From an uncultured Caryophanales bacterium (lineage in GTDB: Bacteria > Bacillota_I > Bacilli_A > RFN20 > CAG-826), in the NCBI GenBank assembly GCA_905197045.1, contig CAJJXG010000007.1:1-57947 (forward strand): DNA of 57,947 nucleotides, given 5' to 3'. Made by a program: the position numbers and the translations under genes. The notes under the pieces were generated by a model, which worked only from the letters and a program-made list of their open reading frames with translations, was not told the DNA's origin and made no database searches. Shown here piece by piece: positions 43,590-52,559 of the stretch (the stretch's first letter is position 1; every line of letters begins with the position of its first letter).

Positions 43590-44009
43590 ATGTTACAACC
43601 AAAAAGAACAAAGTATAGACGTCCACATATCATTAGATATGAAGGATTATCTAAAGGTGGTAATACTGTTGCTTTCGGCGAATTTGGTCTTCAAGCAACT
43701 AGCGGAAATTGGGTAAGCGATAGACAAATCGAAGCTTGTAGAGTCGTCTTATCAAGATATACAAAACGTGAAGGAAAAATTTATATTAGAATTTTCCCAC
43801 ACTTAGCAAAAACTAAAAAACCTGCAGAAGTCCGTATGGGTTCTGGTAAAGGTAATCCAGAATATTGGGTAGCAGTCGTTAAAAAGAACAGAGTTATGTT
43901 TGAAATTGGTGGTGTTGCTCCTGAAATTGCTAAAGAAGCATTACGTCAAGCCAGTTACAAATTACCACTTAATACAAAAATTGTTGAAAAAGCAAAGGAG
44001 GCTAAATAG
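43590..44009 (+). CDS. rplP: 50S ribosomal protein L16
   Basis: A 139-residue protein near the A site. MLQPKRTKYRRPH and MGSGKGNPEYWVAVVK are diagnostic. The start lies two bases after rpsC, with AAAGGAG in the end of that gene. Confidence 0.98.
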   Translation: MLQPKRTKYRRPHIIRYEGLSKGGNTVAFGEFGLQATSGNWVSDRQIEACRVVLSRYTKREGKIYIRIFPHLAKTKKPAEVRMGSGKGNPEYWVAVVKKNRVMFEIGGVAPEIAKEALRQASYKLPLNTKIVEKAKEAK

Positions 44010-44012
44010 TTT

Positions 44013-44222
44013 ATGAAGATTAAAGATGTCAGAGAGATGTCTAGCGAAGAATTAAACAATCAAGTTTACTCCTTAAAAGAACAATTATTCAACTTAAGAA
44101 GAAAGAAAGCAGTCGGTCAACTCGAAAATTTATCTGAAATTAAAAGAGTTAGAAAAGATATTGCTCGTGTTTATACAGTATTAAGAGAAAGAGAACTCGG
44201 CATGAGTAAGGAAGGTAAGTAA
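44013..44222 (+). CDS. rpmC: 50S ribosomal protein L29
   Basis: A 69-residue helical hairpin protein near the tunnel exit. EMSSEELNNQVYSLKEQLFN is typical. AAAGGAGG lies in the end of rplP. Length is normal. Confidence 0.96.
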   Translation: MKIKDVREMSSEELNNQVYSLKEQLFNLRRKKAVGQLENLSEIKRVRKDIARVYTVLRERELGMSKEGK

Positions 44223-44224
44223 TT

Positions 44225-44554
44225 ATGGACCACAGAAAGAGAATTACCGGTGTTGTTATAAGTGCTAAAACACCTAAAACAATCACTGTTATGGTTGAAG
44301 GATATAGAAAACATCCTAAGTATAAAAAAAGAGTTCAATTCAGACATAAATACTATGCTCATGATGAATTAAACAGCGCAAAAGTTGGCGATACAGTTAC
44401 TATTGAAGAATCAAGACCACTCTCTGCATTAAAGAGATTCAGACTTGTTTCTATCGATAAGAAAGCTGTTGAAGATGTCAAGATCGTTGAAAGTGAAGAA
44501 CTCAAAGAAGTACTTCATGAAGAAAGCGCCGAAGACAATAAGGAGGCCGAATAG
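44225..44554 (+). CDS. rpsQ: 30S ribosomal protein S17
   Basis: A 109-residue early-assembly protein. RKRITGVVISAKTPKTITV and GDTVTIEESRPLSALKRFRL form the OB fold. The usual length is about 85; the last 25 residues (EELKEVLHEESAEDNKEAE) are an acidic tail. Confidence 0.97.
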   Translation: MDHRKRITGVVISAKTPKTITVMVEGYRKHPKYKKRVQFRHKYYAHDELNSAKVGDTVTIEESRPLSALKRFRLVSIDKKAVEDVKIVESEELKEVLHEESAEDNKEAE

Positions 44555-44556
44555 TT

Positions 44557-44931
44557 ATGATACAAACAGAAACAAATCTCGTTGTAGCTGATAATAGCGG
44601 TGCTCGTGTCGTTAGAGTATTCAGAATTTATGGCGGTAGCCATAGAAAAAGTTGTTCAGTTGGTGATATCGTTCAATGTGCTGTTAAAGATGCTATTCCT
44701 AATGGCAAAGTTAAAAAGAGCGATGTTGTAAAAGCAGTTATCGTTAGAACTAGCTATCCAATTGAAAGAAAAGATGGTTCCACAATTAGATTTGATGATA
44801 ATGCTTGCGTTATTATCAATGAAGATAAAACACCTGTTGGAACTCGTGTATTTGGACCAGTCGCAAGAGAACTTCGTGAAAAAGGTGATGCCTTTATGAA
44901 GATCGTCTCTCTTGCTAATGAAGTCTTATAA
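44557..44931 (+). CDS. rplN: 50S ribosomal protein L14
   Basis: A 124-residue intersubunit-bridge protein that is also the docking site of RsfS. VVADNSGARVVRVFRI and NEDKTPVGTRVFGPVAREL are diagnostic. AAGGAGG lies in the end of rpsQ, two bases before. It opens the spc part of the operon. Confidence 0.98.
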   Translation: MIQTETNLVVADNSGARVVRVFRIYGGSHRKSCSVGDIVQCAVKDAIPNGKVKKSDVVKAVIVRTSYPIERKDGSTIRFDDNACVIINEDKTPVGTRVFGPVARELREKGDAFMKIVSLANEVL

Positions 44932-44945
44932 GGAGGTAAAAAGAT

Positions 44946-45257
44946 ATGAAACTTGTTAAAGGTGATAAAGTCATTGTTATCTCCGGTAAAGACAAAGGCA
45001 AAATCGGCAATATCCAAAAGGCTTTACCAAAAGAACATAAGGTTATTGTTGATGGCGTCAATGTTCGTAAAAAGCATATTAAGCCAACTCAATCTAATCC
45101 AGAAGGTAGCATTCAAGAAGTATTTGCTCCAATCGATGTAAGCAATGTTATGTATTACGATGAAAAGAGCAAAAAAGCATCACGTATCGGCTACAAATTT
45201 GATAAAGATGGTAAAAAGATTAGAGTTATCAAAGCTAGCGGAAAAGAAATTAAATAG
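44946..45257 (+). CDS. rplX: 50S ribosomal protein L24
   Basis: A 103-residue assembly initiator with a KOW motif (KGDKVIVISGKDKGKIG). AAGGAGG precedes ATG 44946. Length is normal. Confidence 0.97.
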   Translation: MKLVKGDKVIVISGKDKGKIGNIQKALPKEHKVIVDGVNVRKKHIKPTQSNPEGSIQEVFAPIDVSNVMYYDEKSKKASRIGYKFDKDGKKIRVIKASGKEIK

Positions 45258-45268
45258 AGGAGATAGTT

Positions 45269-45934
45269 ATGGCAGAAACAAAGAAAACTACAGCTACAGC
45301 AAAAAAGACAACTAAAACTAAAACTGCTAAAGCAGAAACTAGTAAAGTTGTTAAAGAAGCTGCAACTTCTAAAGGACATAAAGCTCCTAGCAAACATACA
45401 AGATTACTTGATTTATACAATAGCGAAATTAAAGCTAACCTCGTTAAAGAGTTTGAATATAAATCAGTAATGGAAGCACCTGCTTTAAATAAGATTGTTG
45501 TTAATATCGGTGTTGGTGATGCGACACAAGATAAGAAAAGACTTGAAGAAGCAGTTGAAGAACTTTCTTTAATTACAGGTCAAAAACCAATCATTACTAA
45601 AGCTAAAAAATCAATCGCAACCTTTAAATTAAGAGAAGGTGAGCCAATCGGATGTAAAGTTACCTTAAGAGGAATCAGAATGTATGAATTCTTCGATAAA
45701 CTTGTCTCCATTGCTCTCCCAAGAGTTAGAGACTTCCGTGGTGTTAGCAAGAACTCCTTTGATGGAAGAGGAAATTATACTTTAGGTATTAAAGAACAAT
45801 TAATTTTCCCAGAAATCAATTATGATAAAGTTCAAAAAGTGAGAGGTATGGATATCATCATTGTTACAACTGCAAAGAGTGATGAAGAAGCCTACTCATT
45901 ATTAAAGGCACTTGGAATGCCATTTAACAAATAA
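45269..45934 (+). CDS. rplE: 50S ribosomal protein L5 with N-terminal extension
   Basis: A 221-residue protein that binds 5S rRNA. The usual 180-residue domain starts near residue 42 (HTRLLDLYNSEIKANL), with NKIVVNIGVGDA and FRGVSKNSFDGRGNY following. The first 40 residues (MAETKKTTATAKKTTKTKTA and more) are a Lys/Thr/Ala tail like that of L22. GAGGAGA is placed before the distal ATG. Confidence 0.96.
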   Translation: MAETKKTTATAKKTTKTKTAKAETSKVVKEAATSKGHKAPSKHTRLLDLYNSEIKANLVKEFEYKSVMEAPALNKIVVNIGVGDATQDKKRLEEAVEELSLITGQKPIITKAKKSIATFKLREGEPIGCKVTLRGIRMYEFFDKLVSIALPRVRDFRGVSKNSFDGRGNYTLGIKEQLIFPEINYDKVQKVRGMDIIIVTTAKSDEEAYSLLKALGMPFNK

Positions 45935-45945
45935 GAGGTAGATGT

Positions 45946-46131
45946 ATGGCAAAAACTAGTTTAAAGGTTAAACAATCCAGACCTCAAAAATTTAAGGTCA
46001 GAGAATATACCCGTTGCAAAAGATGTGGAAGACCTCATGCTGTTTATTCAAAATTTGGTCTTTGCAGAATTTGCTTAAGAGAACTCGCTTATAAAGGCGA
46101 AATTCCAGGAATGAAGAAATCTTCATGGTAA
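45946..46131 (+). CDS. rpsZ: 30S ribosomal protein S14, zinc type
   Basis: A 61-residue S14 of the short C+ form. CKRCGRP and CRICLREL give the four Cys of a zinc ribbon. The zinc-free long form is expressed in zinc starvation in other Bacillota; only the zinc form is seen here. Confidence 0.97.
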   Translation: MAKTSLKVKQSRPQKFKVREYTRCKRCGRPHAVYSKFGLCRICLRELAYKGEIPGMKKSSW

Positions 46132-46148
46132 TTTAGGAGGAATAGAAG

Positions 46149-46547
46149 ATGCATCAAGATCCAATAGCAGATATGCTTACTAGAATCAGAAACGCAAACG
46201 CATTACATCATGAAACTGTTTCTATCCCTTCTAGTAAATTAAAAGTTAACATTATTAAAATTTTACTTTCTGAAGGTTTCATCACTTCTTATAAAGAAGT
46301 CAAGACTAAAGAAGGTCACAAAAATATCGAAGTAACTTTAAAATATGGCCCAAATGGTGAAAAAGTTATCTCTGGATTAAAGAGAATTTCAAAACCAGGT
46401 CTTAGAGTTACAGCTGATAGCAAACACATCCCATTTGTTTTAAAAGGACTTGGAATTGCAATCATTTCCACAAGTAAAGGTCTTTTAACAGATAAAGGAT
46501 GTAGGCAAAATAACGTCGGTGGCGAAGTTATTTGCTACGTATGGTAA
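46149..46547 (+). CDS. rpsH: 30S ribosomal protein S8
   Basis: A 132-residue 16S rRNA binder and, in E. coli, repressor of the spc operon. DPIADMLTRIRNAN and the C-terminal GGEVICYVW are diagnostic. TTAGGAGG precedes the start. Confidence 0.98.
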   Translation: MHQDPIADMLTRIRNANALHHETVSIPSSKLKVNIIKILLSEGFITSYKEVKTKEGHKNIEVTLKYGPNGEKVISGLKRISKPGLRVTADSKHIPFVLKGLGIAIISTSKGLLTDKGCRQNNVGGEVICYVW

Positions 46548-46562
46548 TAGGAGGTAAGCTTT

Positions 46563-47126
46563 ATGTCACGTATTGGAAATAAAATTATCACTATACCAGA
46601 AGGCCTTAATGTTACAGTAAGCGAAGGCTTAGTCGATATTAAAGGCAAATTCGGCGAAGACAAAATTCCTTTCAACAAAGATTTTATCTCTGTTGAAATG
46701 AAAGATAACATCTTAACTGTAAAAAGAGCTAACGATGAAAAAGCAGTTAAAGAAATGCATGGAACAATTCGTGCTTTAATTAACAATGCTTGTGTTGGCT
46801 GCCACGAAGGATTTACCAAAAAGCTTGCTCTTGTTGGTATTGGTTATAGAGCTGAAATGAAAGGCAAAGATCTTGTCCTTCATGTCGGTTATTCTCATGG
46901 AATTACTATTCATCCATTAGATGGCGTAACAGTTAAAGTTATCGAATCTAAATCAAAAGATGTCAACGCTTATGTTGAAGTTAGTGGCTCAGACAAATTC
47001 AAAGTTGGTCAAGTAGCTGCTCAAATTAGAGAAACTCGTAAACCTGAACCATATCTTGGAAAAGGTATTAGATACGTTGATGAAGTCATTCTTCGTAAAG
47101 AAGGCAAACGTGCTGGTAAGAAATAA
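46563..47126 (+). CDS. rplF: 50S ribosomal protein L6
   Basis: A 187-residue protein near the sarcin-ricin loop. MSRIGNKIITIPEGLNV opens it and EPYLGKGIRYVDE with basic GKRAGKK closes it. TAGGAGG precedes ATG 46563. It is about ten residues longer than average. Confidence 0.98.
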   Translation: MSRIGNKIITIPEGLNVTVSEGLVDIKGKFGEDKIPFNKDFISVEMKDNILTVKRANDEKAVKEMHGTIRALINNACVGCHEGFTKKLALVGIGYRAEMKGKDLVLHVGYSHGITIHPLDGVTVKVIESKSKDVNAYVEVSGSDKFKVGQVAAQIRETRKPEPYLGKGIRYVDEVILRKEGKRAGKK

Positions 47127-47139
47127 TAGGAGTTAAGGT

Positions 47140-47496
47140 ATGATTAGTAAACTTGATAAGAATGTTGCTAGAAAAAGAAAGCATATTAGAGTTCGTAATA
47201 AGATTAGCGGAACTGCTGAAACTCCTAGACTTTGTGTCTTTAGATCAAATAAAAACATTGAAGTCCAAGTAATTGATGATGTTAAAGGAGTAACCCTTCT
47301 TGCTTCATCCTCAGTCGCTTTAAAGCTTACAAACGGAAATAACGTTGAAGGTGCTAAAATCGTTGGTAAAGATATTGCTACAAAATGTCTTGCTAAAGGT
47401 ATTGAAAACGTTGTCTTCGATAGAGGTGGCTACATTTATCACGGACGCGTTAAAGCTCTTGCTGAAAGTGCTAGAGAAAACGGCTTAAAATTCTAA
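47140..47496 (+). CDS. rplR: 50S ribosomal protein L18
   Basis: A 118-residue 5S rRNA binder. TPRLCVFRSNKNIEVQVID and VVFDRGGYIYHGRVKALAE are diagnostic. AGGAG precedes the start, 14 bases after rplF. Confidence 0.98.
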   Translation: MISKLDKNVARKRKHIRVRNKISGTAETPRLCVFRSNKNIEVQVIDDVKGVTLLASSSVALKLTNGNNVEGAKIVGKDIATKCLAKGIENVVFDRGGYIYHGRVKALAESARENGLKF

Positions 47497-47507
47497 GGAG
47501 ATAGGTT

Positions 47508-48143
47508 ATGGAAGAAAATAAAGTTGTTGAAAACCCAACAGTAGAAGAAGTTAAAAAAGAAGAAAATAACGCTACTTCCCAAGAAAACACTCAAACAAAA
47601 GCACCTGAAAAGAAGAAATTCAATAAAAACAAGAGATTTAACAAAGCTCCACGTAAGGAAGTTGTTAAAGAATACGAAGAAAGAGTTGTTGCAATTAATC
47701 GTGTTACCAAAGTTGTTAAAGGCGGTAAAAGAATGAAATTCTCAGCTCTTGTCGTTATTGGAAATGGCAAAGGCAAATTCGGATTTGCTACTGGTAAAAG
47801 TGGCGAAGTCCCAGATGCAATTAAAAAGGCTGTTGATAAAGCTAAGAGAAACTTAATTTCAATTGAAATTGTTAATGGTGGAACCTTAGCTCATGAAATT
47901 ATTGGAAAATTTGGTGCTACTAATGTTTTCTTAAAACCAGCTCCTGAAGGTACTGGAATTATTGCTGGTGGCCCAGTTAGAGCTATCTTAGAATTAGCTG
48001 GTGTTAAAAACATTTATTCTAAAGTCTATGGAAGTAGAACCAAAATCAACATCATTAGAGCTACAGCAAGTGCTTTAAAGAACGAAAAAGATTTCAATAG
48101 CACCATGGCCTTACGTAAAGGAGGTAATAACGATGTTAAATAA
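47508..48143 (+). CDS. rpsE: 30S ribosomal protein S5 with N-terminal extension
   Basis: A 211-residue fidelity protein; the usual length is about 165. The domain starts near residue 55 (YEERVVAINRVTKVVKGG) and contains IGNGKGKFGFATGK. The first 50 residues are first acidic (ENPTVEEVKKEENN) and then basic (KKKFNKNKRFNKAPRK). The end overlaps rplO by 11 bases, which leaves no room for rpmD (L30), normally located here. Confidence 0.97.
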   Translation: MEENKVVENPTVEEVKKEENNATSQENTQTKAPEKKKFNKNKRFNKAPRKEVVKEYEERVVAINRVTKVVKGGKRMKFSALVVIGNGKGKFGFATGKSGEVPDAIKKAVDKAKRNLISIEIVNGGTLAHEIIGKFGATNVFLKPAPEGTGIIAGGPVRAILELAGVKNIYSKVYGSRTKINIIRATASALKNEKDFNSTMALRKGGNNDVK

Positions 48144-48573
48144 TCTTAAACCTACCGAAGGAAGCAGAAAAGAAAAGACCAGACGCTGCAGAGGTCTTGG
48201 AAGCGGCCTTGGAAAAAACGGCGGAAGCGGAAATAAAGGTCAAAATTCAAGAACTGGCGGTGGAGTCAGACTTGGATTTGAAGGTGGCCAATTACCACTT
48301 TTCAGAGCTATTCCAAAAAGAGGCTTCAAAAATCATGGTCACAAAGAATATGCTATTGTTAATGTTTCACTCTTTAACAGATTCAATGATGGCGATGAAA
48401 TTGATCTTACAAAGCTTGTTTCAATGGGCCTTGTAAATAAAGAATTTGATGGCTTAAAAGTTTTAGGAGAAGGGGAACTTACTAAAAAAGTTAGTATTAC
48501 CGCTACTAAATTTTCAAAATCTGCTTTAGAAAAGATAGAAAAATGTGGCGCAAAAGCAATTTTTAGTAAATAA
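48133..48573 (+). CDS. rplO: 50S ribosomal protein L15
   Basis: A 146-residue assembly protein. LKPTEGSRKEKTRRCRGLGS and GQNSRTGGGVRLGFEGG are diagnostic. GGAGG inside the end of rpsE is its ribosome site, so the two are translationally coupled. Confidence 0.97.
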   Translation: MLNNLKPTEGSRKEKTRRCRGLGSGLGKNGGSGNKGQNSRTGGGVRLGFEGGQLPLFRAIPKRGFKNHGHKEYAIVNVSLFNRFNDGDEIDLTKLVSMGLVNKEFDGLKVLGEGELTKKVSITATKFSKSALEKIEKCGAKAIFSK

Positions 48574-48609
48574 TATATAGGTTGATATTTATTATTACTA
48601 AGGATTCCC

Positions 48610-49956
48610 ATGAAAAAGTTTGTCGAAATTTTTAAAAATAAAGAAGTCGTTAATCGTATATTTTTTACGATAATGATTCTTTTTGTCTTTAGAATCGGTT
48701 GTGCAATTCCAACTCCAGGTATTGATGCTAGTGAACTTACTAGCCAATTAACTTCAAACACTAATAACGTGCTGGCCTTAATGAACTTACTTGGAGGTGG
48801 GGCATTACAAAACTTTTCTATATTTGCGTTAGGCGTTTCGCCTTATATTACCGCTCAAATTATTATTCAGCTTTTAAGTATGGATGTCCTTCCTGCTTTA
48901 ACTGAACTTAATCGACAAGGTCAATATGGTAGGCGAAAAATTGAGATGGCCACACGTTATCTCACCTTAATGCTTGCCGCTGTTCAAGCTTATGGTATTA
49001 TTCAAACAGCACTTAATACTTCCTGGATTACATTTACCATGGAAGAAAACTTCTTAACTTATGCCTATATTGTCACGGTCATGGTTGCCGGAGCAATGCT
49101 TGTTATGTGGCTTGGTGATCAAATCACCACTAAAGGTATTGGTAATGGTATTTCTGTTATCATCTTTGCTGGTATTGTTTGTTCACTTCCTTCTCAAATT
49201 GGAACCGCATTTCAAAGATGGGTACTTGAGTCATGGAATCATGGTAATGTTGAAGCCACAAAAGGCGTCTTCCAATTTGTATTATATATCCTTGCATTTG
49301 TTGCAATTATCGCTTTTGTTGTCTTTATTGAACTTTCAAGAAGAAAACTTCCTGTCCAACATGCAACTCGTACAGGAACAAGCGAAAAGCTTGCAAAAGC
49401 CAGCTTTTTACCAATAAAAGTCAATTCAGCTGGTGTTATTCCAGTTATCTTTGCTAGCTCCATCTTGATGGCTCCTAGTGTTATTGCAACTTTTATTTCA
49501 AGTGATGCAGCTAATGCTGAATGGCTCAAAGTATTCCAATACAATCAACTTGTTGATACTGGTGGAGTAATGATGCCATGGGGATTAATTATTTATATCG
49601 TTTTGGTGTTTGCATTTACTTTCTTCTACGCAAACTTACAAATAAACCCAGCTCAACTTGCGGAAAACTTCCAAAGAAATGGAAGTTATATTCCAGGTAT
49701 TAGACCAGGAATTGAAACTGAAAAGTATGTAAGAAAAGTACTTAATAGAGTTACTTTAATTGGTGCTTTATCCTTATCATTTATCAGTGCTCTTCCTGTT
49801 GTCCTTACTCTTTCAGGAGTCTTTGGTAACGATCAATCCTTAGCTCTTGGCGGAACTGGATTAATCATTGTTGTTGGTGTTGCTCTTGAGCTTAACAACC
49901 AAATCAATGGTCTTATCGCAGGTAAGAGTTATGATGAAGTCATTGGAGGTATGTAA
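48610..49956 (+). CDS. secY: Protein translocase subunit SecY
   Basis: A 448-residue membrane channel of the Sec translocon with ten membrane helices. RIGCAIPTPGID after helix 1, the plug region LLGGGALQNFSIFALGVSPY, and IPGIRPGIETEKYV in the cytoplasmic loop are diagnostic. It follows rplO by 36 bases with AAGGA as a weak ribosome site. Membrane insertion and secretion of the lipoprotein and exporters in this window depend on it. Confidence 0.98.
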   Translation: MKKFVEIFKNKEVVNRIFFTIMILFVFRIGCAIPTPGIDASELTSQLTSNTNNVLALMNLLGGGALQNFSIFALGVSPYITAQIIIQLLSMDVLPALTELNRQGQYGRRKIEMATRYLTLMLAAVQAYGIIQTALNTSWITFTMEENFLTYAYIVTVMVAGAMLVMWLGDQITTKGIGNGISVIIFAGIVCSLPSQIGTAFQRWVLESWNHGNVEATKGVFQFVLYILAFVAIIAFVVFIELSRRKLPVQHATRTGTSEKLAKASFLPIKVNSAGVIPVIFASSILMAPSVIATFISSDAANAEWLKVFQYNQLVDTGGVMMPWGLIIYIVLVFAFTFFYANLQINPAQLAENFQRNGSYIPGIRPGIETEKYVRKVLNRVTLIGALSLSFISALPVVLTLSGVFGNDQSLALGGTGLIIVVGVALELNNQINGLIAGKSYDEVIGGM

Positions 49957-49965
49957 ACTTTAGAT

Positions 49966-50610
49966 ATGAAGAATATTATTTTAATGGGTCCACCAGGTGC
50001 TGGAAAAGGAACAAATGCAAAACGTATAGCTAGTTTTTATAAGATTCCACATATTTCTACCGGAGATATGTTTAGAGAAGCAATTAAAAACAAAACTAGT
50101 CTTGGCGAACTCGCTAATTCTTATATGTCTAAGGGTTTACTTGTCCCAGATGAAGTAACAATTGGTCTTGTTAAAGAAAGATTATCTCGTGATGATTGTA
50201 AGGAAGGTTATCTTCTTGATGGTTTCCCAAGAACTATGGTTCAAGCCGAAGCTTTAACTGAATTATCTAACGAGATTGGTCGACCAATTACTAACGTGCT
50301 TAACATTGTTGTCCCAGAATCTATCTTAATTGATAGAATCTGTGGCAGACGTGTTTGCAAGGTATGTGGTGCTCCATATCACGTCAGAAACATGAAACCA
50401 AAAGTTGAAGGTGTTTGCGATTTATGTGGAGGAGAGCTTGTTCAAAGAAAAGATGATAATGAAGAAACATTAAAATCTAGACTTAGTGAATACCATAAGC
50501 AAACTGAACCACTCATCGCATACTATACAAAACTTGGTGTCGTTAAAGATATTGATGGAACTAAAGATCTTGATTTATTACTTGAAGACATCAAAGCAAT
50601 TTTAAAGTAA
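49966..50610 (+). CDS. adk: Adenylate kinase, zinc-binding form
   Basis: A 214-residue enzyme that converts AMP and ATP to two ADP. MGPPGAGKGT is the P-loop, STGDMFR the AMP site and LDGFPRTM the core. The lid holds CGRRVCKVCGAPYH and CDLCGG, a four-Cys zinc site typical of Gram-positive forms. It follows secY by nine bases. Confidence 0.98.
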   Translation: MKNIILMGPPGAGKGTNAKRIASFYKIPHISTGDMFREAIKNKTSLGELANSYMSKGLLVPDEVTIGLVKERLSRDDCKEGYLLDGFPRTMVQAEALTELSNEIGRPITNVLNIVVPESILIDRICGRRVCKVCGAPYHVRNMKPKVEGVCDLCGGELVQRKDDNEETLKSRLSEYHKQTEPLIAYYTKLGVVKDIDGTKDLDLLLEDIKAILK

Positions 50611-50619
50611 GGCTAGATA

Positions 50620-51387
50620 ATGAAAATCATTATTAAAAGTCCACGCGAAATTGCATTAATTAAAAAAGCAGGAAGCATAATAGCTGATTTATTCGACTAT
50701 TTAAAAGTTCATACTCGCGCAGGAATTTCCACAAAAGAACTCGATAAACTTGCTGAAAGTTTTATTAGAAGTCACGGTGGAATTCCTACCTGCAAAGGGT
50801 ATGAGGGCTTTCCTGGCGCTATATGTATTAGCGTAAATGATACCCTTCTTCATGGTATTCCTTCTAAAAGCATTATTTTAAAAGATGGAGATATTGTAAG
50901 TTATGATGTTTGCGTAACTTATGAAGGGTATATTGCTGATGCTTGTCGTACTTTCCCTGTAGGAGAAGTAACAAGTGAAGCAAAAAGATTAATGGAGACC
51001 ACGAAAAGATGTTTCTTTGAAGCGGTCAAGTTAATCAAACCGGGTGTACATCTTGGGGATATTTCTCAAAAAATCTATGAAACCGGAACAAGTGAAGGCT
51101 ATACGCTCACTAGAGATTACGGCGGACATGGGGTTGGAAGAGAAATGCATGAAGATCCATTCGTCCTAAATTATGGGGAAAAGGGCACTGGCGTTATTCT
51201 TAAAAAAGGAATGGTCATTGCAATTGAACCTATGCTAAATGAGGGCAAAGTCGAGTTATATACACTTGATGATGGATGGACTGTCAAAACCTTAGATGGG
51301 AAATTAAGTTGTCACTATGAAAACACAATAGCGATAACAGATGATGGCTATGAAATTTTAACTTTAGAAAAAGGGGAAGGAAATTAA
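50620..51387 (+). CDS. map: Methionine aminopeptidase type I
   Basis: A 255-residue metalloenzyme that removes initiator Met. The metal ligands are visible in SYDVCVTYEGYIADACRTF (two Asp), GGHGVGREMHEDP (His), IEPML (Glu) and HYENTIAI (Glu). It has no N-terminal zinc finger. The stop codon shares one base with the start of infA. Confidence 0.97.
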   Translation: MKIIIKSPREIALIKKAGSIIADLFDYLKVHTRAGISTKELDKLAESFIRSHGGIPTCKGYEGFPGAICISVNDTLLHGIPSKSIILKDGDIVSYDVCVTYEGYIADACRTFPVGEVTSEAKRLMETTKRCFFEAVKLIKPGVHLGDISQKIYETGTSEGYTLTRDYGGHGVGREMHEDPFVLNYGEKGTGVILKKGMVIAIEPMLNEGKVELYTLDDGWTVKTLDGKLSCHYENTIAITDDGYEILTLEKGEGN

Positions 51388-51605
51388 TGGCAAAACAAGA
51401 TGTTATATCCGTTGAGGCGGTAGTTACAGAAGCTTTACCAAATTGTAATTTTAAGGTAAAACTAGAAAACGACGTAGTAATCCATGCCACTGTTTCTGGT
51501 AAAATCCGTATGCATTACATTCGCATTTTACCGGGAGATAAAGTTACCGTTGAACTCTCGCCTTATGATTTAAACAATGGCAGAATTGTATTTAGACACA
51601 AATAG
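51387..51605 (+). CDS. infA: Translation initiation factor IF-1
   Basis: A 72-residue S1/OB-fold protein. EAVVTEALPNCNFKVKLEN and GKIRMHYIRILPGDKVTVE are diagnostic. GGGGAAGG in the end of map is the ribosome site. Length is normal. Confidence 0.97.
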   Translation: MAKQDVISVEAVVTEALPNCNFKVKLENDVVIHATVSGKIRMHYIRILPGDKVTVELSPYDLNNGRIVFRHK

Positions 51606-51625
51606 TCTAAAAGTAGGAGGCATTT

Positions 51626-51739
51626 ATGAAAGTTAGACCATCCGTAAAACCAATTTGTGACAAATGTAAAGTCATTAAAAGACATGGAAAAGTCATGGTG
51701 ATTTGTTCAAATCCAAAGCACAAACAAAGACAAGGATAA
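51626..51739 (+). CDS. rpmJ: 50S ribosomal protein L36
   Basis: A 37-residue protein, MKVRPSVKPICDKCKVIKRH followed by GKVMVICSNPKHKQRQG. Cys11, Cys14, Cys27 and His32 form the zinc site of the C+ form. AGGAGG precedes ATG 51626. It lies in its standard place between infA and rpsM. Confidence 0.97.
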   Translation: MKVRPSVKPICDKCKVIKRHGKVMVICSNPKHKQRQG

Positions 51740-51757
51740 GAGAGGAAAAGGTAATTT

Positions 51758-52132
51758 ATGGCACGTATTGTTGGTGTTGATATTCCAAATGATAAAGTTA
51801 TCGTTGTTAGCTTAACTTACATTTATGGAATTGGCCCTACAACCAGTAAGAAAATCGTAGAGGCTGCAAAAATCGATCCACTTAAAAGAGTTAAAGATCT
51901 TTCTGAAGATGAAATTGCTCGTTTAAGAAACGAAATCGCCCACTATAAAGTTGAAGGTGATTTAAGAAGAGAAGTTTTATTAAACATTAAGAGACTTCAA
52001 GAAATTGGCTGCTACCGTGGAATTAGACATAGAAGAGGTCTTCCAGTTAGAGGCCAAAGAACAAAAACTAACGCTCGTACACGCAAAGGTCCACGTAAGA
52101 CAATTGCTAATAAGAAAGAAGCTGTTAAGTAA
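51758..52132 (+). CDS. rpsM: 30S ribosomal protein S13
   Basis: A 124-residue protein of the 30S head. IPNDKVIVVSLTYIYGIGPT and YRGIRHRRGLPVRGQRTKTN are diagnostic. GAGAGG is its ribosome site. Length is normal. Confidence 0.98.
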   Translation: MARIVGVDIPNDKVIVVSLTYIYGIGPTTSKKIVEAAKIDPLKRVKDLSEDEIARLRNEIAHYKVEGDLRREVLLNIKRLQEIGCYRGIRHRRGLPVRGQRTKTNARTRKGPRKTIANKKEAVK

Positions 52133-52148
52133 TAGGAGGTAGATAGAC

Positions 52149-52538
52149 ATGGCTAAAAAACAAACTACCCGTAAAAAGAAAATCAAAAGATCTTTTACTA
52201 AAGGTGTTGCTCATATTCATGCAACTTTCAATAATACAATCGTTACAATTACTGACGAAAATGGAAATGCCATTGCTTGGTCCAGTAGCGGTGTATTAGG
52301 ATTCAAAGGTGCAAAAAAATCAACTCCATTTGCTGCTCAAAGTGCTGCCGAAGCTGCTGGTAAAGCTGCTTATGATCAAGGTATTAGAACAGTAGATGTC
52401 GATGTTAAAGGTCCAGGAGCTGGTAGAGAAAGTGCTATTAGAGCTCTTGGTAATGCCGGACTTCAAATTACATCAATTGTTGATACTACTCCAATCCCAC
52501 ATAATGGTTGTCGTCCACCAAAAAGAACACACGGTTAA
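52149..52538 (+). CDS. rpsK: 30S ribosomal protein S11
   Basis: A 129-residue platform protein. GVAHIHATFNNTIVTITD and the C-terminal PIPHNGCRPPKRTHG are diagnostic. AGGAGG precedes the start. Confidence 0.98.
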   Translation: MAKKQTTRKKKIKRSFTKGVAHIHATFNNTIVTITDENGNAIAWSSSGVLGFKGAKKSTPFAAQSAAEAAGKAAYDQGIRTVDVDVKGPGAGRESAIRALGNAGLQITSIVDTTPIPHNGCRPPKRTHG

Positions 52539-52559
52539 TATTTATAGGAGGATGTTTAA

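Noticed and set aside
48339..48761. 140-residue frame on the minus strand across rplO and secY
   Set aside because: It is antisense to two conserved genes and has no start signals or family pattern.
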